NCBI GenBank assembly: GCA_025358575.1
Contig: JANYJA010000103.1
Location: 1 to 52,449, forward strand
Origin: Terriglobia bacterium
Lineage (GTDB): Bacteria > Acidobacteriota > Terriglobia > Bryobacterales > Bryobacteraceae
Reading direction: 5' to 3'
Length of the DNA: 52,449 bases
The position numbers and the translations under genes are program-made. This document shows positions 19,711-27,771 of this stretch, one piece after another. The notes under the pieces were generated by a model, which worked only from the letters and a program-made list of their open reading frames with translations, did no database searches and had not been told where the DNA came from. Numbering within the stretch: the stretch's first letter is position 1; each line of letters opens with the position of its first letter.

Positions 19711-21285
19711 ATGGCTCCGAAAGATTACGACGTTCTCATAATTGGTTCAGGTGCGTCCGGTGGTATGGCGGCGTACACACTCGCCAAGAAAGGCATCTCA
19801 TGCCTCATGCTGGATGCCGGGCCGCTGGTGGATTTCAATCGTGTGCGTGGCCCGAAGCCAGTCTACGAGCTTCCGTATCGCGGTTTCGGTAAACCCGGAC
19901 GTTTGCCGCATGTGATGCAGGCTAATGAATTCAACGCGAATCAATGGGTGGATGAGACCGAGGTTCCGTACACGCACGATCCCAAGAGCCCGTACAACTG
20001 GGTGCGGGTGCGCATGATCGGTGGAAAATCGCTTTTCTGGGCGCGTATGTCGTTCCGATTGAGCGACTACGAATTCAAGGGCAAAGACCACGACGGCTTT
20101 GGCGAGAACTGGCCCATCAGCTACGCCGACTTGAAGCCTTATTACGATCGCGTGGAGCCGATTTTTCGCGTGGCCGGGCGCAACGAGGGCTACAGCCAGC
20201 TTCCGGACGGCGTCTTTCTGGAAGACGATTCACCCTGGAGCGGCGCGATGAAGCGCTTCATCGGCGCGGCGAGTAAACGCGATATTCCCGTTACGAAGAT
20301 GCGAAGGGCAACTGGTCGCGGTCAGTTCGCCAGCTCCTTCAATCTGCTGTTGCCGGATGCGCTCGATTCCGGCAACCTAACAATCGTGCCCAATGCCGTA
20401 GTGCGCGACATAACAATCGACAAGAACACTGGACTCGCGAACGGGGTCAATTTTCTCGATCGCCATTCGAAGCGTGAGATGCACGCGAAGGCGCGGATAG
20501 TCGTTGTGGGCGCGTCATGTCTGGAGAGCACGCGCATTCTGCTGAACTCGAAGATTGCGAATTCGAGCGGCGTGCTGGGGCATTATCTGCACGATCAGAC
20601 TTACATCACGCAAGGCGTACAGGCAATCGTGCCCGAAGCGAAGGACGGAAAAGCGCCGCGCGGGCTTATGGGCGGCGGTGGTTATTCGCCGCGCTTTGTG
20701 AATCTGAAATCCGGCAAGGAGCAGAATTTCATTCGGGGTTACGCTTTCGATTTCAGCACGGGCGGAACTCCCGATCCGAAATTCATTCCGGCGTACGGCG
20801 CCGAGCTCGACAAAGCGCTTAAGAGCTATAGCGGTGCGGGTGTGTCCGTCACGCTGATGGGCGAGGTCCTCCCGCGTTACGAGAACTTCGCGGCGATCGA
20901 CAAGAACGTGGTGGATGCGTGGGGCATTCCGGCGCTGCACATACAGGCGCGCTACAGCGAGAACGAATTCAACATGATGAAACATGCGACCAACACTTTC
21001 GAAGAGGTGTGTCAAGACGCCGGCTTCGAGATTCTGGCCAAGCATGACAAGATGCTGCCTCCGGGATACAGCATCCATGAGTTGGGAACTTGTCGCATGG
21101 GCGACAATCCGAAAACGAGCGTGCTGAACAAGTGGAACCAAAGTCATGACATCAAAAATCTATTCGTCGTTGATGGCAGCAGCTTTGTCACCGGCGGGTA
21201 TCAGAACCCGACGATAACGATTCTTTCGCTAAGTATGCGGGCGTCGGAATACATGATGGAACAAATGCGCGCGGGCAATCTTTGA
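19711..21285 (+). CDS. GMC-family FAD oxidoreductase (gluconate 2-dehydrogenase-like large subunit)
   Basis: A 524-residue flavoprotein. The FAD-binding Rossmann motif is [19 protein letters not shown] at the N-terminus, followed by [13 protein letters not shown]. The C-terminal catalytic part is [14 protein letters not shown] (His) and [20 protein letters not shown] (Asn). It should oxidise a sugar or sugar acid and pass electrons through its small subunit partner. It lacks its own signal peptide, so co-export with the Tat-tagged subunit 3 (hitchhiking) is likely. The ATG at 19711 is chosen because the upstream frame overlaps the previous gene and the FAD motif begins directly after it. Confidence 0.9.
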   Translation: MAPKDYDVLIIGSGASGGMAAYTLAKKGISCLMLDAGPLVDFNRVRGPKPVYELPYRGFGKPGRLPHVMQANEFNANQWVDETEVPYTHDPKSPYNWVRVRMIGGKSLFWARMSFRLSDYEFKGKDHDGFGENWPISYADLKPYYDRVEPIFRVAGRNEGYSQLPDGVFLEDDSPWSGAMKRFIGAASKRDIPVTKMRRATGRGQFASSFNLLLPDALDSGNLTIVPNAVVRDITIDKNTGLANGVNFLDRHSKREMHAKARIVVVGASCLESTRILLNSKIANSSGVLGHYLHDQTYITQGVQAIVPEAKDGKAPRGLMGGGGYSPRFVNLKSGKEQNFIRGYAFDFSTGGTPDPKFIPAYGAELDKALKSYSGAGVSVTLMGEVLPRYENFAAIDKNVVDAWGIPALHIQARYSENEFNMMKHATNTFEEVCQDAGFEILAKHDKMLPPGYSIHELGTCRMGDNPKTSVLNKWNQSHDIKNLFVVDGSSFVTGGYQNPTITILSLSMRASEYMMEQMRAGNL

Positions 21286-21367
21286 GAGTCGCGCTAGCCG
21301 CTTCTACCAGCATGGACTGCGCTTTCCGCCACCAACGGCAGCGAGCTCTCTGAGATAGAATTCCAAC

Positions 21368-22480
21368 GTGAACGCCGAACTTTCTCGAAGAACACTGATG
21401 CAAGTCGCCGGGGCGGCGGCGCTGGCGGGCCCGGTTGGCGCGGCTGCCAGTGTTCCCGGTCCGCGTGTGGAAGCTAAGGACACGCCCAAAATCTGCCTGG
21501 AAATGGGCAACGGACCGTTAGCCGCGGGCACTGTCGACGAGGCCGGAATGCGGCGAGTTGCGCAGCTCGGCGTTGCGCACGTGCTAAGCGGTTTGCCGCG
21601 AATTCCCTGGACTGAAGCGCAGTTGAAAGAACTGATCGATCGTTTGAAAGGCGGCGGACTCACACTCGGAAATCTGATGATCGGCGGATTTCCGAATACC
21701 ATCTATGGACGCGCGGGCCGCGACGAAGAGATTGAAAAGGTGATTCAATCCATCCGCGCCGCGGGTAAGGCTGGATTGTTGGTGATCGAGTACAACTTCT
21801 ACGCCCATCGTGCTATGGAAGGCTACTACGAAGAGACTGGGCGCGCTGGCGCTGGACTCACGGGCTTCGACTACGAGCGCATGAGAGATCTGCCGCCGCT
21901 TCCTCAGGAGGGCGCGCACAATTTGGAGGAAATGTGGGGCAACATCACTTACTTCCTGAAGGCGGTGGTGCCGGTTGCGGAGCAAGCGGGCGTGCGCCTC
22001 GCGCTGCATCCGAACGATCCGCCAGCGCCGCTGAGCCGCGGCTCGCAGCAAATTATGGGAACGGTAGATGGGTGGAAGCGCCTCATCGAAATAGTGAAAA
22101 GTCCTTCGAATGGGATCACATTCGATTGCGGCGTGACGCGCGAAATGGGAGAGGATCCAGTTACCGTTTGCCAGTACTTCGGATCGCGCGATTGCATCAA
22201 CCACGTTCATTACCGCAATGTGCGGGTGACCAAGCCTTACGAGAAGTACGCTGAAGTTTTTATCGATGAAGGCGTGAATGACATGTTTGCCATTATGCGC
22301 GAACTGGTGAAGCAGAAGTATCCGCGAATGCTTTATCCGGAGCATCCGCGCGCTATCGACTACGATCGCGAGCATCCCAATTTCAAGCCGATGTATCCGG
22401 GGGGCGGAGGATATGCGGGTTTCGCTTTTAACGTCGGCTACGCGCGTGCCATGATGCAGGCCGCAATGTCGTTGACTTAA
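21368..22480 (+). CDS. Mannonate dehydratase-like protein with Tat signal
   Basis: A 370-residue UxuA-like protein (D-mannonate to 2-keto-3-deoxygluconate in the hexuronate pathway). UxuA signatures include MWGNITYFLKAVVPVAEQAG, LALHPNDPPAPLSRG, ITFDCGVTREM, INHVHYRNV and GGYAGFAFNVGYARAMMQA. Unlike cytoplasmic UxuA it carries ELSRRTLMQVAGAAALAGPVGAAA at the N-terminus, a twin-arginine export signal. GTG at 21368 is the probable start. It is followed 12 nt later by the RraA-like gene. Enzyme activity is inferred. Confidence 0.82.
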   Translation: MNAELSRRTLMQVAGAAALAGPVGAAASVPGPRVEAKDTPKICLEMGNGPLAAGTVDEAGMRRVAQLGVAHVLSGLPRIPWTEAQLKELIDRLKGGGLTLGNLMIGGFPNTIYGRAGRDEEIEKVIQSIRAAGKAGLLVIEYNFYAHRAMEGYYEETGRAGAGLTGFDYERMRDLPPLPQEGAHNLEEMWGNITYFLKAVVPVAEQAGVRLALHPNDPPAPLSRGSQQIMGTVDGWKRLIEIVKSPSNGITFDCGVTREMGEDPVTVCQYFGSRDCINHVHYRNVRVTKPYEKYAEVFIDEGVNDMFAIMRELVKQKYPRMLYPEHPRAIDYDREHPNFKPMYPGGGGYAGFAFNVGYARAMMQAAMSLT

Positions 22481-22492
22481 GGACAGACAACT

Positions 22493-23395
22493 ATGGCTTT
22501 TAAAACAACACTAATCGCGGCGGCGTTCGTTGCTTCAGTAGCGCTAACCGCAGCACCGCTTTCCGCGCAGGTTTTCAGCATGACCAAGGAAGAGCTGATT
22601 GAGTTCACCCCCGGAAATCCGTTCGAGCGTTTTCCCGATGGACGCCCCATGGTGCCGGACAGCATCATCCTACGCGCGAAAGGAATGTCCGCTGAAGAGG
22701 TGTGGGCCGTGTTGCCGGGCAAAGGATTTCGCAACCAGTATGAGGACGGCTTTCAGGTCGTCTTCCCGGAGAAGAAACTCGTAGGACGGGCCTTCACCGT
22801 GCAGTTCATGCCGGTGCGCCCCGATGTCGAAGGTGTTGCGGCCAATCGCGCCAAGGCGAAGGGTGGAATGAAACTGGGCAATCAGATGGCGCTCGATATG
22901 CTGCAACCCGGCGACGTTCTGGTAGTCGATATTTTTGGCAAGAAGGACGGCGGCACCATTGTCGGAGACAATCTCTTTTACTACGTCAACAAAGCGACGC
23001 ATGGGGGCGGCATGGTTGTGGATGGAGCGGTTCGCGATCTCGACGGAATTTCGGAAATGGGCATGCCCGCTTATGTGCGCGGTGTTCATCCAAGCGCGAT
23101 CGCCAATGTGATGCTGACTGGGATCAATATTCCGGTGCGCATCGGCAATGTGACCGTGATGCCCGGGGACCTTGTGTTCGGGGATCGGGAGGGCGTGTAT
23201 TTCATTCCGCCTTCGCTGGCGAAACAGGTTGTCGATAATGCCGACGAAGTGCATGTACACGACGAATGGACGCGCAAGAAGTTCGATGAGGGGAAGTATA
23301 AGTCGAGCGACATCTATCCCTCGCCGAAAGATCCAAACCTAAAGAAGGAATATCAGGACTATCTAAAGAAGCGGTTGCAGGAAATCCGCAAATGA
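22493..23395 (+). CDS. Exported RraA-family protein
   Basis: A 300-residue RraA/HMG-aldolase-fold protein with a Sec-type signal peptide (TTLIAAAFVASVALTAAPLSAQ). Core RraA motifs are GRAFTVQFMPVRPD, PGDVLVVDIFGKKDGGTIVGDNL, GGMVVDGAVRDLDGI and MPGDLVFGDREGVYFIPP. RraA itself is a cytoplasmic RNase E inhibitor, but many relatives are 4-hydroxy-4-methyl-2-oxoglutarate aldolases. Export and sugar-acid context favour an aldolase-like role here. It overlaps the following gene by 4 nt. Confidence 0.83.
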   Translation: MAFKTTLIAAAFVASVALTAAPLSAQVFSMTKEELIEFTPGNPFERFPDGRPMVPDSIILRAKGMSAEEVWAVLPGKGFRNQYEDGFQVVFPEKKLVGRAFTVQFMPVRPDVEGVAANRAKAKGGMKLGNQMALDMLQPGDVLVVDIFGKKDGGTIVGDNLFYYVNKATHGGGMVVDGAVRDLDGISEMGMPAYVRGVHPSAIANVMLTGINIPVRIGNVTVMPGDLVFGDREGVYFIPPSLAKQVVDNADEVHVHDEWTRKKFDEGKYKSSDIYPSPKDPNLKKEYQDYLKKRLQEIRK

Positions 23396-24525
23396 CCGCG
23401 CGTGCAAGCTCCCAGTTGTTCATATTGGCAGGCTATTGCGCGCTTGTTCACGGCGAAGCGCCTATTGGAATTTTCGAAGGACATGGCGATGTCGGCGCGG
23501 TTCTGCACGCGGGTTCGGCGGAGTATGATGCCGCCACGCGCAGCTACAGCCTCAGCGGCAGCGGCGAGAACATGTGGTCAACCGCGGACGAGTTCCACTA
23601 CGTCTGGAAGAAAGTTTCGGGCGACGCCACGCTCACCGCGAATATCGCGTTCACCACTGAAGGTGGTGATCCGCACAAGAAGGCGATGCTTGTGATTCGG
23701 CAGAGTCTCAACGCCGGAAGCGCGTATGCCGACGCCGCGCTTGACGGGGACGGACTTACCTCGCTCCAATGGCGCGAGACGACGGGCGCGGCCACCCACG
23801 AGATCCAAAGCAATATTTCCGCTCCCAAGCGCGTGACAATCGAAAAGCGCGGCGAGTATTTCTATTTGTCTGTATCTGCCGATGCCGCTGATTCGCGCTT
23901 TTCGGGCGCGGGGATGCGCGTCCCTCTCACCGATCCCTTCTACATCGGCATCGGCGTTTGCGCGCACCACAAAGAATCTCTTGAATCCGCTGTGTTTTCG
24001 AACGTCGCTCTGAATAAACCGGGCCTCTCGGTCTTCTCTCCATCCGGACTCTATCGAACTCTGGAAACCATCACAGTTGAATCGACAGACCGTCGCGTGG
24101 CATACACTGCCGCTGAAGATATCGAATCTCCCACGTGGACTCCAGATGGGAAATCGCTGCTGTTTACAACCGATGGCGCACTCCGCAGGATTTCGATCGA
24201 CGGCGGCGGCCCGGTGGCTGCGGCCGCAAGTTCGCGCTTACCGCCCGACAGCAAGAACGGGGTGCCCGATGTGGTTACCGAAGACGGGCTCTCCAACATG
24301 TTTCCGCTTCTTTCTCCCGATGGCATACGACTTGCGTTTCAGTCTTATCCACGTGCTCGCGAATATCCGGTTTCGAATCGTGAGGTGATGTTGCGCGTCA
24401 TGCTGTTGAGCGACAAGAGCGTGAGAACACTCGCAAAGTTCTATGCGGGCGGAAGTTCGTTCAACCTGCCTTCGTGGTCACCCGACAGCAAAAAACTCGC
24501 ATTCGTAAGTTACCAATTCCATTGA
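23392..24525 (+). CDS. TolB-like beta-propeller (PD40) protein with N-terminal jelly-roll
   Basis: A 377-residue exported protein. After a hydrophobic N-terminus (SQLFILAGYCALVHG) it has a concanavalin-like region (SGSGENMWSTADEFHYVWKKVSGDATLTANI...MLVIRQSL). The second half has PD40 repeats (SPTWTPDGKSLLFTTDG, FPLLSPDGIRLAFQSYP, PSWSPDSKKLAFVSYQ). Such proteins are annotated as TolB-like, but this is not the TolB of the Tol-Pal system. ATGA overlap with the RraA-like gene shows coupling; the ligand is unknown, a carbohydrate being plausible from context. Confidence 0.78.
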   Translation: MTARASSQLFILAGYCALVHGEAPIGIFEGHGDVGAVLHAGSAEYDAATRSYSLSGSGENMWSTADEFHYVWKKVSGDATLTANIAFTTEGGDPHKKAMLVIRQSLNAGSAYADAALDGDGLTSLQWRETTGAATHEIQSNISAPKRVTIEKRGEYFYLSVSADAADSRFSGAGMRVPLTDPFYIGIGVCAHHKESLESAVFSNVALNKPGLSVFSPSGLYRTLETITVESTDRRVAYTAAEDIESPTWTPDGKSLLFTTDGALRRISIDGGGPVAAAASSRLPPDSKNGVPDVVTEDGLSNMFPLLSPDGIRLAFQSYPRAREYPVSNREVMLRVMLLSDKSVRTLAKFYAGGSSFNLPSWSPDSKKLAFVSYQFH

Positions 24526-24533
24526 GAACCTGA

Positions 24534-25364
24534 GTGTCTATTCTGAACGCTCAATCACGCCGCCGTTTCCTGAGCGTCACCGCCGCCGCTGCCGGTGCAT
24601 CCTGGCTGCAGGGCATGCAGCGACCCGACGAATTCGGGATCGACGCGCTGATTGACGGAGTCAGCATGACGAAGATTCCTGCGGGCGAATTTGTGATGGG
24701 ATCGAATTTCGGCAATAGCGATGAGCAGCCGCAGCACCGGGTGCGCATCACTCGATCATTCGAGATGAGCAAATTTGAAGTCACGCAGGCGCAATGGGAG
24801 ACCGTGATGCTGGATCCGCATGCGCCGAGTGCCCAGCGCTTCACTCCTCAGGGTGTTGCAGTGAGCACGGCACCGAGTCATTTTAAAGGCGCGAATCTGC
24901 CGGTGGAAGGCGTGTCGTGGGACGACATCCAAGTTTTTCTCTCGCGATTGAACGCGCGAGACATCGCCCATATTTATCGTCTTCCGACGGAAGCCGAGTG
25001 GGAATACGCATGCAAAGCGGGCAAGCGGGGTTCCGGTTCAGGAGGTCTCGAAAAAACCGCGTGGGACAAATCCAACTCGCGCGATCAGACCCAGCCCGTT
25101 GGCCAGAAGGAGCCCAACGCCTGGGGTCTGCACGATATGCGCGGGAACGTCAGCGAATGGGTGGAGGATTGGTACCGCGCCGATTATTATGCGCTAAGCC
25201 CCGCCGCCGATCCTCCGGGCCCGGAGCCTGGTTCGTACCGCGTGTACCGGGGAGGTTGCTGGTTCGATGCTGAAGAATACTGCCGTCCCGCGCTGCGCCG
25301 CTTCGATTTTCCCAGTAGCCGGTTTTACAATGTGGGGTTCCGATTAGTGCGAAATTCGCGCTAG
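24534..25364 (+). CDS. SUMF1/formylglycine-generating-enzyme-fold protein, Tat signal
   Basis: A 276-residue SUMF1-domain protein. N-terminal SRRRFLSVTAAAAGASWLQG is a twin-arginine signal. The fold is shown by IPAGEFVMGSN, EVTQAQWETVM, PVEGVSWDDIQVFLSRLN, YRLPTEAEWEYACKAG, NAWGLHDMRGNVSEWVEDW and RVYRGGCWFDAEEYCRPALR..NVGFRLVR. True FGE uses a Cys-x4-Cys pair near the end; here the second Cys is present (EEYCR) but the first position is Asp. It is therefore probably a binding or modified-function SUMF domain rather than a sulfatase activator. No sulfatase gene is in the window. Confidence 0.87.
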   Translation: MSILNAQSRRRFLSVTAAAAGASWLQGMQRPDEFGIDALIDGVSMTKIPAGEFVMGSNFGNSDEQPQHRVRITRSFEMSKFEVTQAQWETVMLDPHAPSAQRFTPQGVAVSTAPSHFKGANLPVEGVSWDDIQVFLSRLNARDIAHIYRLPTEAEWEYACKAGKRGSGSGGLEKTAWDKSNSRDQTQPVGQKEPNAWGLHDMRGNVSEWVEDWYRADYYALSPAADPPGPEPGSYRVYRGGCWFDAEEYCRPALRRFDFPSSRFYNVGFRLVRNSR

Positions 25365-26278
25365 TATACTCGCAGATCCTGGCCGCTGACGATTGGGCCT
25401 GAATAGCTTTCGCGGATTTCCGTGACCAAGTCCACTTCGTCCTTCGCACCGAAGTAGAGTTGGTGATAAAGCACCAGCAGCTTGGGTTTGCACTTTGCAG
25501 CTATTTCGGCCAACTCGCGCGTTGAAGTGTGGAAGCTGGCGTGGTATGTTTTAGCACTCGCTGGAAAAAGCGCGAAACGGGCCGCCGAATATACTTCATG
25601 AACCAAAACATCGCATTGCTGGCACGCGTCGGCGAGCGCGGGGCAGGGCGCGGTATCGCCAGAGATCAAGATGCGGCGGCCTCCGGCTTCTACGGCGTAA
25701 CCGAAGGCCTGCTTCCACGAGCCATGGCATACGGGAATCGCGCGCACGGTCACGTTCGCATCGCGATAGACAATGCCTTTCTCGATCTCATGCACGTTGA
25801 CCTTCAACCCATCCCGCGGAAGATGCTCGAGACCTTCGGAACGCATCCGGATGTCTTCGCTATAGGCCAGCTTCATGTTCTCGACCATCGCGGCAGTGCC
25901 CTTCGGACCGAAGACTTCAAGCGGCTGGGTGCGGCCTACGACCCACGGCGTCAACATCACGTCGGGAAGCCCCAGCGTATGGTCGGAATGCAAATGGGTA
26001 ATGAAAAGACGTGTGAGATTGAACGCCTGGAGTTCGGGGATTCCATGTTTCTCCGCGGCTTCCTGCGCGCGGCGCACCACGCCCGCGCCGGCGTCAAACA
26101 GATAAGCTTGGCCGTTGACGACGATTGCGACCGCGGGCCCGGAACTGGCGGGGTCGGGTATTGGCGTTCCCGATCCCAGCATCACTACGCGTGCCATGTT
26201 GGATGGATGGGCCAATGGAATCGTGAGCGCGAACGCCATCCAGAGGGCTGCCTTGCGAGCGCCAATGTACACCGGCAT
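25361..26278 (-). CDS. MBL-fold metallo-hydrolase (RNase Z/arylsulfatase-like), exported
   Basis: A 305-residue metallo-beta-lactamase-fold hydrolase. The binuclear zinc motif is FITHLHSDHTLGLPD (HxHxDH); further ligands are CHGSW, SGDTAPC and the terminal LVLYHQL. The N-terminus MPVYIGARKAALWMAFALTIPLAHP is hydrophobic and looks like a signal peptide. ATG at 26278 is preferred over an open frame reaching 26335, because the longer form would overlap the divergent MFS gene and bury the signal. The closest known families are ElaC/RNase Z-like and alkylsulfatase-type hydrolases; an exported member is unlikely to process tRNA. Confidence 0.82.
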   Translation of the reverse strand: MPVYIGARKAALWMAFALTIPLAHPSNMARVVMLGSGTPIPDPASSGPAVAIVVNGQAYLFDAGAGVVRRAQEAAEKHGIPELQAFNLTRLFITHLHSDHTLGLPDVMLTPWVVGRTQPLEVFGPKGTAAMVENMKLAYSEDIRMRSEGLEHLPRDGLKVNVHEIEKGIVYRDANVTVRAIPVCHGSWKQAFGYAVEAGGRRILISGDTAPCPALADACQQCDVLVHEVYSAARFALFPASAKTYHASFHTSTRELAEIAAKCKPKLLVLYHQLYFGAKDEVDLVTEIRESYSGPIVSGQDLRVY

Positions 26279-26292
26279 GAGTGTACCAGTAA

Positions 26293-27744
26293 ATGACGCT
26301 TCATTCTTCGGGAACCGCGCAGCCGGCACCCGCAATTGAACTCGACGCGAATCGTTGGCGATCGCTGACGGTGATTTTGTTCGCCGCCTTCCTGGTCGCG
26401 CTCGATTTCTTTGTGGTGAATGTGGCGATCCCTTCCATCAAAGCGGATCTGCACGCCAGCTTCTCGCAGATTCAGCTTGTAATCGCAAGCTACGGGCTCA
26501 CGTACGCGGTGCTGCTGATTTCCGGCGGGCGGCTCGGCGATATCTACGGGCGAAAGCGGATGTTCATGCTGGGGATCGCGGGGTTCATCGTGACTTCGCT
26601 GTTTTGCGGATTAGCCCGGAGCCCAGGAGTGCTGATTGGGGCGCGCGCGCTGCAAGGAATCACCGGCGCCCTTCTATTTCCGCAGGTGCTTTCGATCATT
26701 CAGGTGACGTTTCCCGGCAAAGAGCGCGCCGCGGCATTCGGTTTCTTTGGAATGACGATTGGCATGGCATCTTTCAGCGGAAATGTGCTGGGGGGTCTGC
26801 TAGTCTACGCGAACATTCTTGGATTGGGCTGGCGCCCCATCTTCTTGATTAATCTGCCAATCGGATTGATCACCCTCTGTGCGGCTGTCAGCATGGTGAA
26901 GGAATCGCGATCGCCGAAGGCCAAACGGCTGGATTTGGGCGGGGTCGCGATGGTTTCGGCCGCCCTATCGATGCTGTTGTATCCGCTGATCGCCGGGAGG
27001 GATGCGGGTTGGCCGCCGTGGACCTTTGCGTCCTTAGCTGGATCCGTTGCAATGCTTGCGGTGTTCGTGCGGTTCGAGAAATTCGTCTCGGCGCGCGGCG
27101 GTTCCCCACTGGTGGAACTTTCGCTATTCCACGATCGAGTGTTCGTGACGGGCCTGTTCAGCGGAATCTGTTTCTTCAACAGCGCGGCGGCGTTTTTTTT
27201 GATCTCAACCATATTTCTACAGAACGGATTAGGCTACTCGTCCAAAGATGCCGGCCTCGCCTTTGCATCGTTCGCCGCCGCGTTCCTGTTCAGTTCACTC
27301 TCGTCGGCGCGCATCCAGCCCAAATTGGGAAGCCGGATCATCAACTTGGGAGCCTTTCTCATGATTGTCGGATTAGTGATTTTGTTGAGGCTGACAAGGA
27401 TGTACGGCGCGGCATTGACGGGGCTTGAACTGGCTCCCGCGTTACTGATCTATGGAACGGGGCAGGGCTTTGTGATGCCCACGCTCATAAGCACGATCTT
27501 GATCAACATCAAAGGCAGCGACGCGGGCTCGGCGTCGGGCGTGCTGACGACGGTCCAACAGGTTTCGTTCGCCATGGGTGTTGCGGTAATCGGCACGGTA
27601 TTCTTCGGGGCGTTGGGTTCAGGTACCGATGTAGCCAGTTTCGTTCATGCGCTGCGCACTGCTTTTACGGTGAATATCTGCCTGCTGACCGTTACCTTTC
27701 TGCTGGTTCTGCGTATCCCGCGATTTCCTACTAAAGCGGCCTAG
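26293..27744 (+). CDS. MFS multidrug/solute exporter (DHA2-type, 14 helices)
   Basis: A 483-residue inner-membrane transporter. DHA2 (EmrB/QacA) signatures are clear: LDFFVVNVAIPSIKADLHAS in helix 1, GGRLGDIYGRKRMFMLGI (motif A) between helices 2 and 3, GARALQGITGALLFPQVLSII (motif B) and GxxxGGLL-type helix 5. Hydrophobicity supports 14 segments. No membrane-fusion partner or TetR regulator is adjacent. Only 14 nt separate its ATG from the divergent MBL-hydrolase start, so its promoter must lie within that gene. Confidence 0.92.
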   Translation: MTLHSSGTAQPAPAIELDANRWRSLTVILFAAFLVALDFFVVNVAIPSIKADLHASFSQIQLVIASYGLTYAVLLISGGRLGDIYGRKRMFMLGIAGFIVTSLFCGLARSPGVLIGARALQGITGALLFPQVLSIIQVTFPGKERAAAFGFFGMTIGMASFSGNVLGGLLVYANILGLGWRPIFLINLPIGLITLCAAVSMVKESRSPKAKRLDLGGVAMVSAALSMLLYPLIAGRDAGWPPWTFASLAGSVAMLAVFVRFEKFVSARGGSPLVELSLFHDRVFVTGLFSGICFFNSAAAFFLISTIFLQNGLGYSSKDAGLAFASFAAAFLFSSLSSARIQPKLGSRIINLGAFLMIVGLVILLRLTRMYGAALTGLELAPALLIYGTGQGFVMPTLISTILINIKGSDAGSASGVLTTVQQVSFAMGVAVIGTVFFGALGSGTDVASFVHALRTAFTVNICLLTVTFLLVLRIPRFPTKAA

Positions 27745-27771
27745 AAATTAACTTGTGACATACTGTGCTGA

